The notes under the pieces: model-generated | Seen by the model: the letters and a program-made list of their open reading frames with translations, nothing else | Database searches by the model: none | Told to the model about the DNA's origin: nothing | Origin: Parvularcula sp039033795 | GTDB lineage: Bacteria; Pseudomonadota; Alphaproteobacteria; Caulobacterales; Parvularculaceae | Direction of reading: 5' to 3' | DNA: 5,436 bases | Assembly (NCBI GenBank): GCA_039033795.1 | Contig: JBCCBY010000210.1 | Span: 1-5,436 of the forward strand | In this document: in pieces, positions 1 to 5,436 of the stretch | Position numbering within the stretch: position 1 is the stretch's first letter | Layout of the letters: the number at the start of each line of letters is the position of its first letter | Position numbers and translations under genes: made by a program

Positions 1-492
1 GATGCGCTCATCGGTGACGTGGACCACGGCTTTATTGCGATCATGGAGAATTTCAATCTCGAGCGTGTGGGTCTGATCGCGGGTTCGCTGGGCGCAATGA
101 AGGCCGTTTATGAGGATGCAATCGCTTGGGCTGAGCAGCGAGTGACGTTTGGTAAGCCGCTGATCAAGCATCAGGTCATCAGACACAAGATTGCCGAAAT
201 GAGTGCACGGATCGATGCAACAGAAGCCTACCTCAATCAAATCTGCTGGCAGGTGAATGAGAGTTTTGCTGACCGCGCCGAAATGCCCGTGTCTGAAATA
301 TGCAAGGCCAAATTCCTGACCACAAAGAATCTCGAATTTGTGGCGTCGGAGGGTATGCAGATTATGGGCGGTGCGGGTTATTTGCGCGGCAATCGGATCG
401 AACGGATTTATCGAGAGGTCAAGGTCATGGCCATCGGCGGTGGATCAGAAGAAATCATGCGGGATCTTGCTGTCCGCCAAATGGGTTTTTAG
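1..492 (+). CDS. Acyl-CoA dehydrogenase, C-terminal half (5' end outside window)
   Basis: FAD-dependent cytoplasmic flavoprotein that introduces an alpha,beta double bond into an acyl-CoA and passes electrons to ETF. The frame is open from base 1, so only the last 163 residues are visible: the C-terminal helical domain. Recognisable family elements are LERVGLIAG (visible residues 20-28), the RVTFGKPL stretch after helix G, EGMQIMGGAGYLRGNRIER and the terminal YREVKVMAIGGGSEEIMRDL. At the position of the MCAD catalytic Glu (the E of YEGT) this protein has Gly (visible residue 147). A Glu at visible residue 38 (bases 112-114, in AVYEDAIAW) lines up with the helix-G base used by long-chain and isovaleryl-CoA dehydrogenases, so the enzyme is probably of that type and active. 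The tetR gene starts 9 bases after its stop, suggesting one transcript. The family is certain; the substrate is unknown. Confidence 0.94.
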   Translation, partial: DALIGDVDHGFIAIMENFNLERVGLIAGSLGAMKAVYEDAIAWAEQRVTFGKPLIKHQVIRHKIAEMSARIDATEAYLNQICWQVNESFADRAEMPVSEICKAKFLTTKNLEFVASEGMQIMGGAGYLRGNRIERIYREVKVMAIGGGSEEIMRDLAVRQMGF

Positions 493-501
493 TGGCGAGC
501 A

Positions 502-1209
502 ATGAACGAACCAACCTCCCGCCTAAGTCAAACCAAACGTGAGCGGATTACCGAGCGTGAAGACGCAATCGTCGATGCGGCGCGTGACGCCTTCCTTCAA
601 GGAGGGTTACGCGGTGCACGGATGGCAGAGATTGCGGAACGGGCAGGGGTGGCCGAAGGAACCCTCTATCTTTACTACAAAAACAAATCAGACTTGATGC
701 GAGCGGTGGTCGCACAACACTGGGACGACCTGACGAAAGGCGCGCATCAAGCTGTTGATAACGCCGATGATGGACCCGCTGAACAGCTTGAATCGCTTGT
801 GCGTTTTCACCTCGATCTTCTGATATCAGACTGGCCACTTCTCGAGCTTTCCTTTGCTCTGACCTATATGGAGGGCGATGATCCTCCGTCATCGTACAAA
901 CGCGACTATGTTGTGGTGCTCGATCATGTGCTCCGTCGAGGCCGGGACAAGGGCGTCTTTTCGACGTCAGTGGATATCCGTGTGCTTCGTGATATGGTTT
1001 TTGGGACGCTAGAATATGCTGCCCGGAGTGCTCTTTTGCTGGCGGAGTCAAAAAGAAAAGATCATCAGGATCACTCTGTTGATGCATTGATGACAGCGCT
1101 GTTGGCGGTCTTGCAGGGTCCACCACAGCCCGAGCTCCCCCCTGACGCGATGGATCGGCTTCATTGCGCGATTGATCGGTTGGAAGCCCTCGCGCCGTCC
1201 TCGGTTTGA
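502..1209 (+). CDS. TetR/AcrR-family transcriptional regulator
   Basis: DNA-binding regulator of 235 residues, a normal length for the family. The N-terminal TetR_N domain spans about residues 18-65: helix 1 AIVDAARDAFLQGG, then the helix-turn-helix MAEIAERAGVAEGTLYLYY, then NKSDLMRAVV. The C-terminal part (about 75-205) is the variable all-helical ligand-binding and dimerisation domain. It has no motif I can assign to a ligand, and a Pro-rich segment (PPQPELPP) precedes the last helix. The ATG at 502 is chosen because the basic N-terminus and helix 1 follow it directly and the acyl-CoA dehydrogenase stop is 10 bases upstream. The ribosome binding site is weak, as expected with translational coupling. 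The pairing resembles TetR regulators of fatty-acid or acyl-CoA catabolism that respond to acyl-CoAs, but that role is inferred from context. It may also control the downstream unit across the 1210-1572 gap. Confidence 0.95.
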   Translation: MNEPTSRLSQTKRERITEREDAIVDAARDAFLQGGLRGARMAEIAERAGVAEGTLYLYYKNKSDLMRAVVAQHWDDLTKGAHQAVDNADDGPAEQLESLVRFHLDLLISDWPLLELSFALTYMEGDDPPSSYKRDYVVVLDHVLRRGRDKGVFSTSVDIRVLRDMVFGTLEYAARSALLLAESKRKDHQDHSVDALMTALLAVLQGPPQPELPPDAMDRLHCAIDRLEALAPSSV

Positions 1210-1382
1210 TCATAAGCGTGCAGCCCACCCATTCAGGGCCACGATCGGGCTCCGCCAGGAGAGTTAGGGCGGCTGATGGCTAACGAGAGCGATGGGCGTC
1301 TGGCCCGACAGCGCTTCGAGGTTGCCCCCTCGATTGTCCTCACGATCATCGGGGTACCTAGCGTGCGAAGATTTTGCTGGTT

Positions 1383-1394
1383 ACAGCAAGCTGT
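1383..1394. promoter_or_regulatory. Short inverted repeat ACAGC-AA-GCTGT, possible operator half
   Basis: Perfect 5-base arms around a 2-base centre, in the non-coding gap upstream of the SnoaL/AhpD-like unit and 27 bases before a second palindrome. It could be a regulator site, but a repeat this short can occur by chance and no known consensus fits it closely. Confidence 0.2.
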
Positions 1395-1406
1395 TGCCGT
1401 CCGGTT

Positions 1407-1436
1407 TTGACGTGAACTGACCTGTGCACAGATACA
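1407..1436 (+). promoter_or_regulatory. Weak sigma70-like promoter candidate overlapping a palindrome
   Basis: TTGACG (1407-1412) is a good -35 match, and GATACA (1431-1436) lies 18 bases downstream as a poor -10. The spacer contains the 10-base palindrome CTGTGCACAG (1422-1431). That geometry would suit repression of the downstream secreted-protein operon, but the -10 matches the consensus at only three positions. Confidence 0.22.
1422..1431. promoter_or_regulatory. Perfect palindrome CTGTGCACAG, possible operator
   Basis: A 10-base perfect dyad in the non-coding gap, directly following a TTGACG hexamer. It is not a LexA box, because the CTGT and ACAG arms are separated by 2 bases rather than 8. 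It is a candidate target for the adjacent TetR regulator or another dimeric repressor. No second copy was noticed upstream of the porin gene. Confidence 0.25.
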
Positions 1437-1458
1437 CACCCCCAGCGCTTTTCAAGCC

Positions 1459-1487
1459 TTAAGCTGAATTCGTTTCTTCGATATTTT
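1459..1487 (+). promoter_or_regulatory. Alternative weak promoter candidate for the SnoaL/AhpD-like operon
   Basis: TTAAGC (1459-1464) and TATTTT (1482-1487) are separated by an ideal 17 bases, within the most AT-rich part of the gap. The -35 matches the consensus at three of six positions and the -10 at four of six. Transcription would begin near 1494, giving a leader of about 80 bases. Support is only by pattern. Confidence 0.2.
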
Positions 1488-1555
1488 AAACTAGGCGGGG
1501 CACGGAGAGTCGTCGTCGAAGGTGTGCATTTTTAGCCTCGCCTTTTTGCAGGTGA

Positions 1556-1564
1556 GAAGAAGGG
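1556..1564 (+). promoter_or_regulatory. Ribosome binding site deciding the GTG start at 1573
   Basis: The purine run GAAGAAGGG contains a Shine-Dalgarno-like GAAGG ending 9 bases before GTG 1573. The other in-frame starts, GTG 1522 and GTG 1552, have no such purine run at a proper distance. This favours 1573, which also gives a compact signal peptide. Confidence 0.5.
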
Positions 1565-1572
1565 TTAATGCT

Positions 1573-2169
1573 GTGTTGACAACCAAGACATCGACTGCCT
1601 TGGGTTTAGCTCTCAGTCTGGCCATCAATGGCTCGGCTTTCAGTCAAACCGACAGCGACGCCGTTCCGTTCGCGCCCCCAACCCGAGGGTGGGAACAAGG
1701 TCCGATCTACAAAAACGTCATTCCGGAAGGCTATACGACGCATATTATAGCCAACACGCCCGAAGACCGCGCGCGTGCGGAGCGACTTCTCGATCTTTAT
1801 GTTCTGTTGGCTGATAAGCCAACCATTGAGGCCGTGAGCGAATACGTTTCCGATAGCTATATACAGCACAGCTCTATGCTTCCGAACGGACGCGAGCCCC
1901 TGACCATGTTGTTCGGAGGATCAGCGGCCGAGAACCCAACCTTTATCGATGTCCATAAGGTGATTGTGGTGGGCGATTGGGCCATGGCGCATGTGAACTT
2001 TCGCCAAATGGATGACGACGCCCCTGAGGATAAGGGCAGCGCTGCCGTCGACATGTACTTCTTCAATGAAGATGGTCAAATCACGGAGCATTGGGATGTG
2101 ATACAGCCAGTTCCCAGCCACCAACCGAACCCAAATGGCATGTTCGTCAAAGTCTTTGAGGGTCAATAA
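1573..2169 (+). CDS. Exported SnoaL-like (NTF2-fold) protein
   Basis: Predicted secreted or periplasmic protein of 198 residues. Residues 1-24 look like a Sec signal peptide: a Lys near the start, hydrophobic core ALGLALSLAI, and AFS before Gln25 as a likely cleavage site. The rest resembles the SnoaL-like 'predicted aldol condensation-catalyzing enzyme' family (COG4922 type). Its hallmarks are visible: LDLYVLLADK with EAVSEYVSDSYIQHSS (H99), NGREPL, IVVGDWAMAHV (H140), AAVDMYFFNEDGQITEHWDV (D160, E172, H173, D175) and NPNGMF near the end. Family members form a cone-shaped alpha+beta barrel with a small-molecule pocket; the real reaction of this subgroup is poorly known. Many relatives are cytoplasmic and lack a leader, so export is notable. 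GTG 1552 or 1522 would extend the N-terminus by 7 or 17 residues. The AhpD-like gene starts 4 bases after the stop, so the two are almost certainly one operon. Confidence 0.86.
   Translation: MLTTKTSTALGLALSLAINGSAFSQTDSDAVPFAPPTRGWEQGPIYKNVIPEGYTTHIIANTPEDRARAERLLDLYVLLADKPTIEAVSEYVSDSYIQHSSMLPNGREPLTMLFGGSAAENPTFIDVHKVIVVGDWAMAHVNFRQMDDDAPEDKGSAAVDMYFFNEDGQITEHWDVIQPVPSHQPNPNGMFVKVFEGQ
2158..2162 (+). promoter_or_regulatory. Ribosome binding site inside the end of the SnoaL-like gene
   Basis: GAGGG lies 11 bases before ATG 2174 and overlaps the last codons of the upstream gene. It supports 2174 as the start of the AhpD-like gene rather than the in-frame ATG 2135, which would add 13 residues ahead of the signal peptide and spoil it. 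It also points to coupled translation. Confidence 0.6.
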
Positions 2170-2173
2170 TCCC

Positions 2174-4075
2174 ATGCGATTGAACACATTAGCCGCTATC
2201 ACTGTTCTTGGCTCATCGACTCTTTTAGCGCCCGTCGTCAAAGCAGATGCTCCGCCGCCACCGTCCGCTGATCTCGCGATGCAACTCTATGATCGGCACA
2301 AGATCGATATCAGCAATCTCTACGACTTCTACGAGGGTCTTTTAATCGCGGATGCAATGATTCACGATAAGGCGCTGTTTGATGCTGAAACCAAGTGGCG
2401 CCTGACGCTACGTCAAATGATCGGTGCAGGGAGTGGTCATCATACGGCTCGCAGCGCCTATCAGCTGTCGTTAATGGGTATTCCGCTTGAAGAGATTCAG
2501 GCGATCTTTGCGCCCGATTTCATTGATACGCTGGAAGATGACCGTTTGAAGGCTGCCTTCACCTATATCGACCTTGTGAGCAGTTATCCATCGACCGCTT
2601 CTGGCGATATGCATGCGCTTCTGCGAACCCACTACACAGATCGCCAAATCTCCGAACTGATGCAGCTTGGCGCTGTTAATGCGGCGACGGCGACGCATGA
2701 TGCGGTGATCGCGATCGTAACCGATCAAGAAACCGTGGATTGGGCGACCGAAAACCTATCGGCGGTCGGTTGGAGCATCGGTCGCAATGCCGCCACGTCG
2801 CCGGAAGAACAGCGCGCCCGTCCGTTTGTCGGCGCGGCCTTGGCCATGGCGCAGCAAGAGATCAAGTCCAATTGGTTTCCTGAAGATCTGGGTGCTGTGG
2901 AACCAGTGTTCACGACGGATTGGGTCAATTACATCACGGGTTACAACATCCCGCGGGTCACGTTTGATGGTGATTTCGATGGGATCGAACAGCCCTTTGA
3001 TGCATTCCCCTTCGACAAGCTGAAATGGGCTGCTGAGGGCGTCCATGATGCAAACCTGCCGCCCAGAAGCACGCCTGCCTTCAACGTGTCCGCCTATGAC
3101 TATGATTACTTTGATGGCCCACAAGAGGTTACCTCCGACGTACCGTACAGTGATCGCCAACAATTCGATACGCAATGGAACAGGGCTGTCACCATCGGAA
3201 CGCTGACGATGGATGAGTATATTCTTCAGATGGAACGAACCAAGAGCTTCAAAGACATCTGGTCCATGTTCTTTGTGTTTCAGCTCGCCAGCGGCTGTGT
3301 CCACTGTCAGGCGCATGGTTCGTTCGGGATATGGGATTACACGGAAGATGACTATTTCCAAGATGAAATCCCCGTTGAAGATAGTCCTGATATCATTGCG
3401 TATATTCAGTCGCTCATGGACTTTGAGCGTTCAAAGTATCTGGCGGCGGACCAAAAGGCGGCACTGCGCGTTGCGCGGGATTCTGGGCGGCTGCCGGCGC
3501 GGATCACAGGGGCGCATATTGAGGAGCTTCGGCGGCATTTCTCCGACCGCGGTGTTCAAGAAACCTTGGCCTTGCCTGTGCACCTCGCCTGGTTGTCGAT
3601 CTCGATGCAGTCCATGGCAACGGTTACTGATCAACTGAGCATGTCTTGGGCAATGACGAACCTCGGACCGATGGGTTGGTCCCCCGGTGTTCACACCGGC
3701 TTGCCGATCGAACAGCGTCCCTACCACATGAGCCAACTCTTCGACCGAATGGTTGCCGATATATCGACAGGTAAAGTGCCCGATGCTGCAACGGAGTTCA
3801 TCGGAAAGGATGTTCCGTTGGCGGTCGATACAGATGGAGATGGGGTTGAGGATGCTTATGACGGCTTTCCCCGGGACCCGTCGCGGTGGGCTGATACCGA
3901 TCGTGATGGAACAGAGGACAGGCGGGATCGTGACATCGATGGGGACGGCCTCTCCAACCGAAAAGAAGTTGAGCAAGGAACGTTTCCCTACAAAGCGGAT
4001 TCTGATGGCGATGGCATCGACGATCGTGAAGAAATCCGAGCAGGGACCGATCCTCTGAACCCGCGCGACCTCTAG
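2174..4075 (+). CDS. Exported tandem AhpD/CMD-like protein with thrombospondin type 3-like Ca2+-binding tail
   Basis: Predicted exported protein of 633 residues. Residues 1-24 form a Sec signal peptide (hydrophobic LAAITVLGSSTLLAPVV, cleavage after VKA). Two AhpD/carboxymuconolactone-decarboxylase-like all-helical halves follow, about 50-203 and 340-505. They are clearly related: VTDQ...WA..NL...GWS.G occurs at 182-203 and again at 484-505. In the second half the AhpD redox motif is intact, SGCVHCQAH with C375, C378 and H381. Aligning W75 with W363 without gaps puts S87, H90 and R93 at those positions in the first half. C375 and C378 are the only cysteines in the protein. Residues 552-630 carry Asp-rich TSP3-like calcium loops. 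AhpD proteins reduce peroxides through such a CxxC pair, and CMD relatives decarboxylate or isomerise ring-cleavage products; which applies here is not visible. The gene is 4 bases after, and probably coupled to, the SnoaL-like gene. The domain family is fairly sure, the function open. Confidence 0.8.
   Translation: MRLNTLAAITVLGSSTLLAPVVKADAPPPPSADLAMQLYDRHKIDISNLYDFYEGLLIADAMIHDKALFDAETKWRLTLRQMIGAGSGHHTARSAYQLSLMGIPLEEIQAIFAPDFIDTLEDDRLKAAFTYIDLVSSYPSTASGDMHALLRTHYTDRQISELMQLGAVNAATATHDAVIAIVTDQETVDWATENLSAVGWSIGRNAATSPEEQRARPFVGAALAMAQQEIKSNWFPEDLGAVEPVFTTDWVNYITGYNIPRVTFDGDFDGIEQPFDAFPFDKLKWAAEGVHDANLPPRSTPAFNVSAYDYDYFDGPQEVTSDVPYSDRQQFDTQWNRAVTIGTLTMDEYILQMERTKSFKDIWSMFFVFQLASGCVHCQAHGSFGIWDYTEDDYFQDEIPVEDSPDIIAYIQSLMDFERSKYLAADQKAALRVARDSGRLPARITGAHIEELRRHFSDRGVQETLALPVHLAWLSISMQSMATVTDQLSMSWAMTNLGPMGWSPGVHTGLPIEQRPYHMSQLFDRMVADISTGKVPDAATEFIGKDVPLAVDTDGDGVEDAYDGFPRDPSRWADTDRDGTEDRRDRDIDGDGLSNRKEVEQGTFPYKADSDGDGIDDREEIRAGTDPLNPRDL
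3827..4063 (+). repeat. Thrombospondin type 3-like Ca2+-binding repeats (protein residues 552-630)
   Basis: Four Asp-rich loops of the DxDxDG type can be read: DTDGDG (552-557), DTDRDG (574-579), DIDGDG (587-592) and DSDGDG (609-614). They are joined by segments ending in EDAYDGFPRDP, EDRRD, SNRKEVEQGTFP and DDREEIRAGTDPLNP. The spacing and the GTDPLNP ending are typical of bacterial TSP3/EF-hand-like repeats on secreted and cell-surface proteins, where bound calcium stiffens the stalk. This tail supports an extracytoplasmic location in a calcium-rich setting such as seawater. Confidence 0.85.
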
Positions 4076-4230
4076 CTCGAGTGCTTGTTCAAGTTGAGCC
4101 AAGGCGACTCTTTGAAGGAGCGCTTCGGGTTGATGGAACAACCGCGAGACGACGATGCGTATACGTGAACGGTCGACGTGTCGGCCGTCGCGTGATCGCC
4201 CCCAGTGAGCTTGTTAAATGATTGGTGTCC
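4076..4230. other. Intergenic region before the porin gene
   Basis: 155 bases with no convincing gene. There is a CGTATACG palindrome (4158-4165) and a small hairpin, CGACG/CGTCG around 7 bases (4174-4190), but neither is followed by a T-run, so no terminator is supported. No good sigma70 pair stands out. Two tiny frames, starting at ATG 4133 (11 codons) and ATG 4155 (17 codons, Arg-rich), are most likely chance. Whether the porin is co-transcribed with the preceding pair or has its own promoter cannot be decided here. Confidence 0.5.
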
Positions 4231-5436
4231 ATGGTGTTTAGTGCTCAATTCGTCAAAAAACCGAACACGTCAGTCTTTGCTCTCCTGGCGCCAGTCTGTA
4301 TCCTCTTATCCCCTGCGCTGGCCCAATCGTCGGACAGCGAAAGCGTCGACGCGCTGCGGGCCGAAGTTGAAGAGCTTCGAGCGCTCGTCGATGCATTGAC
4401 TCGATCTCAGGGTATAAGAGTCGTCGCGGATGATCAGCAGCGATCTGCCAATGATGATGATAGCGTGATCAGTGTCCCTCAGGGTGGCACGTCATCTCGT
4501 GATGGTAACAAGCCGACAAACAGGCGAGCATCCGCTAACGGAATATTATCTGCACGCCAACAGATCGGTCGTTTTCCGGATGATGCCATCGTCACCGCGG
4601 GAGAGTTCGATCGCTCCGTTCGCGTTCCGGGCACAAATGGTGCTTTTCGCCTTGGCGGCGCGGTGCAGATTAACGCAAACTACGACACCGATAGCCAAGG
4701 TTTCCAGCAGATTGGAACGCAGCCAACGATCCCGCTTGATGGGGCCACGGATGATGGGGACGAACAGTTTAGCATCCATTCACGCCACAGCCGGATCAAT
4801 TTTGATTTCCGTGCACCGACACAATATGGTCAATTGCGTACCTTTATTGAGTTTGATTTCTTCGGTGATGGCGATGAGTTCACGAATGATTATGACCTCC
4901 GCCTGCGACATGCTGCTGCTGAACTAGGCCCATGGAAGTTTGGCCAATTCTGGTCTGGCTTTGTCGATGTCTTCAATATCCCTGAGACCGCCGATCCCGG
5001 CGGTCCAATGGCGCAGCCGGTGCTTAGAAATCCGGGGATCCATTATGTCAGGGGAAAATATGACGGATCAAACTGGGGCATTGGCATCGAAAATCCAGCC
5101 GCCGATCTTGGTGGCAACACGGATCTAATCGCGTCCGAATCCGTGCCGAGCGTTATCGCCTTCGCCAAATTGCAACGGGATTGGGGGTATATTCGCGTTG
5201 CCGGAATGAGTGTTGAGTTGAAGTCTGATCTGGACAGCGTGATCACCGGCGGGGCCCATCTGTCGGGCCGGTTCAACAGCCCGCTTCCTGGATCTGACCG
5301 AAACAACTTCTCTTTCGGGGCCCAGGCCGGTGAGGGGTTTGTTCATTACTTCTCGTCGTTCGTGGGCGAGTTGGACGGTGTTGTGTTGGACGATGGCGAT
5401 GTTGAGGCGACCGGCATCATTGGCGCGTTTGGCGCC
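4231..5436 (+). CDS. DcaP-like outer-membrane porin (3' end outside window)
   Basis: The frame is open from 4231 to the last base: 402 codons without a stop. Residues 1-31 are a signal peptide (VFALLAPVCILLSPALA, cleavage before QSS). Residues 39-56 form a short coiled coil with hydrophobic positions V39, L42, V46, L49, V53 and L56 in exact 3-4 spacing. A polar linker of about 70 residues follows, then beta-barrel sequence: RLGGAVQINANYD (140-152), RINFDFRAP, LRTFIEFDFFGDGD (202-215), LRLRHAAAELGPWKFGQFWSGF and FNIPETADPGGP (248-259). These features match the DcaP family, trimeric outer-membrane porins whose N-terminal helices trimerise in the periplasm. The Acinetobacter prototype admits dicarboxylic acids, but the substrate here is unknown. 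ATG 4231 has no strong Shine-Dalgarno; TTG 4222, GTG 4225 and GTG 4234 are in-frame alternatives. The end of the barrel is missing. Its position after two exported proteins suggests a shared uptake and processing role. Confidence 0.87.
   Translation, partial: MVFSAQFVKKPNTSVFALLAPVCILLSPALAQSSDSESVDALRAEVEELRALVDALTRSQGIRVVADDQQRSANDDDSVISVPQGGTSSRDGNKPTNRRASANGILSARQQIGRFPDDAIVTAGEFDRSVRVPGTNGAFRLGGAVQINANYDTDSQGFQQIGTQPTIPLDGATDDGDEQFSIHSRHSRINFDFRAPTQYGQLRTFIEFDFFGDGDEFTNDYDLRLRHAAAELGPWKFGQFWSGFVDVFNIPETADPGGPMAQPVLRNPGIHYVRGKYDGSNWGIGIENPAADLGGNTDLIASESVPSVIAFAKLQRDWGYIRVAGMSVELKSDLDSVITGGAHLSGRFNSPLPGSDRNNFSFGAQAGEGFVHYFSSFVGELDGVVLDDGDVEATGIIGAFGA

Larger units (their letters stand above)
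1210..1572. other. Intergenic region between the tetR gene and the SnoaL-like gene
   Basis: About 360 bases without a convincing gene. A minus-strand frame at 1233-1439 has a composition and residue pattern unlike a real protein and no family resemblance. I see no hairpin followed by a T-run, so no intrinsic terminator is supported for the acyl-CoA dehydrogenase/tetR transcript. The last third is richer in A+T and holds the weak promoter-like hexamers, the two palindromes and the ribosome binding site listed separately. The upstream control region of the next operon most likely lies here. Confidence 0.6.

Noticed and set aside
548..1228. Long minus-strand open frame opposite the tetR gene
   Set aside because: It mirrors the real gene on the other strand. 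Its composition is Arg/Pro/His/Ser-rich and shows no domain, while the + strand reads as a clear TetR protein.
1233..1439. Minus-strand frame of 68 codons in the intergenic gap
   Set aside because: No recognisable family, no ribosome binding site, and a biased Arg/Ser/Cys composition.
1210..1572. Remnant of a transposase or insertion sequence in the gap
   Set aside because: No terminal inverted repeats, target duplications or recognisable transposase residues were found in any frame.
3296..3316. CVHCQAH read as a cytochrome c heme site
   Set aside because: A c-type heme site needs CxxCH with His directly after the second Cys. Here Gln follows, and the CxxCxxH pattern fits the AhpD/CMD redox motif instead.
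3431..4141. Minus-strand open frame of 236 codons opposite the AhpD-like gene
   Set aside because: The opposite strand encodes CMD-like sequence and TSP3 repeats with recognisable motifs. The minus frame shows none and is best explained by codon bias.
4174..4190. Hairpin CGACG/CGTCG as an intrinsic terminator after the AhpD-like gene
   Set aside because: The stem is only 5 base pairs and no T-run follows.
4155..4208. Arg-rich 17-codon frame as a leader peptide for the porin gene
   Set aside because: There is no clear ribosome binding site directly before it, no attenuator structure and no comparative support. Frames this short are expected by chance.
4288..4302. Cys23 in the porin leader as a lipobox
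   Set aside because: The preceding residues LAPV do not match a lipobox, and the Cys sits inside the hydrophobic core ahead of a good ALA signal peptidase I site.
4472..4927. Plus-strand frame of 151 codons overlapping the porin gene
   Set aside because: It lies in another frame within a gene whose signal peptide, coiled coil and beta-strands are convincing. Its product is Ser/Arg/Met-rich and looks like noise.

Overview
The window reads as chromosomal DNA of a Gram-negative, probably marine or environmental proteobacterium. The reasons are a trimeric-porin-type outer-membrane protein, two secreted proteins with Sec signal peptides, bacterial fatty-acid-type catabolic genes and a moderately GC-rich composition. 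The sequence alone does not settle the genus. All five genes lie on the + strand. There is no rRNA, tRNA, CRISPR array or insertion sequence.

Left part (1-1209): the C-terminal half of an acyl-CoA dehydrogenase enters from the left edge. Nine bases after its stop comes a TetR-family regulator, so the two are probably co-transcribed. An intergenic stretch of about 360 bases follows, with weak promoter-like hexamers and two short palindromes that could be regulatory.

Middle part (1573-4075): a tight two-gene unit with 4 bases between stop and start. The first gene encodes an exported SnoaL-like (NTF2-fold) protein. The second encodes an unusual exported protein made of two AhpD/carboxymuconolactone-decarboxylase-like halves. 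Only the second half keeps the CxxC redox pair, and a tail of Ca2+-binding thrombospondin type 3-like repeats follows. This protein is the most unusual item in the window.

Right part (4231-5436): an open reading frame that runs off the right edge and encodes most of a DcaP-like outer-membrane porin, with a signal peptide, a short heptad coiled coil and then beta-barrel sequence.

Working model (inference): the porin admits a small, perhaps carboxylated, substrate to the periplasm. The exported SnoaL-like and AhpD-like proteins act on it or protect against its by-products. The cytoplasmic acyl-CoA dehydrogenase belongs to a downstream beta-oxidation-type route under the TetR regulator. No substrate can be named from the sequence.
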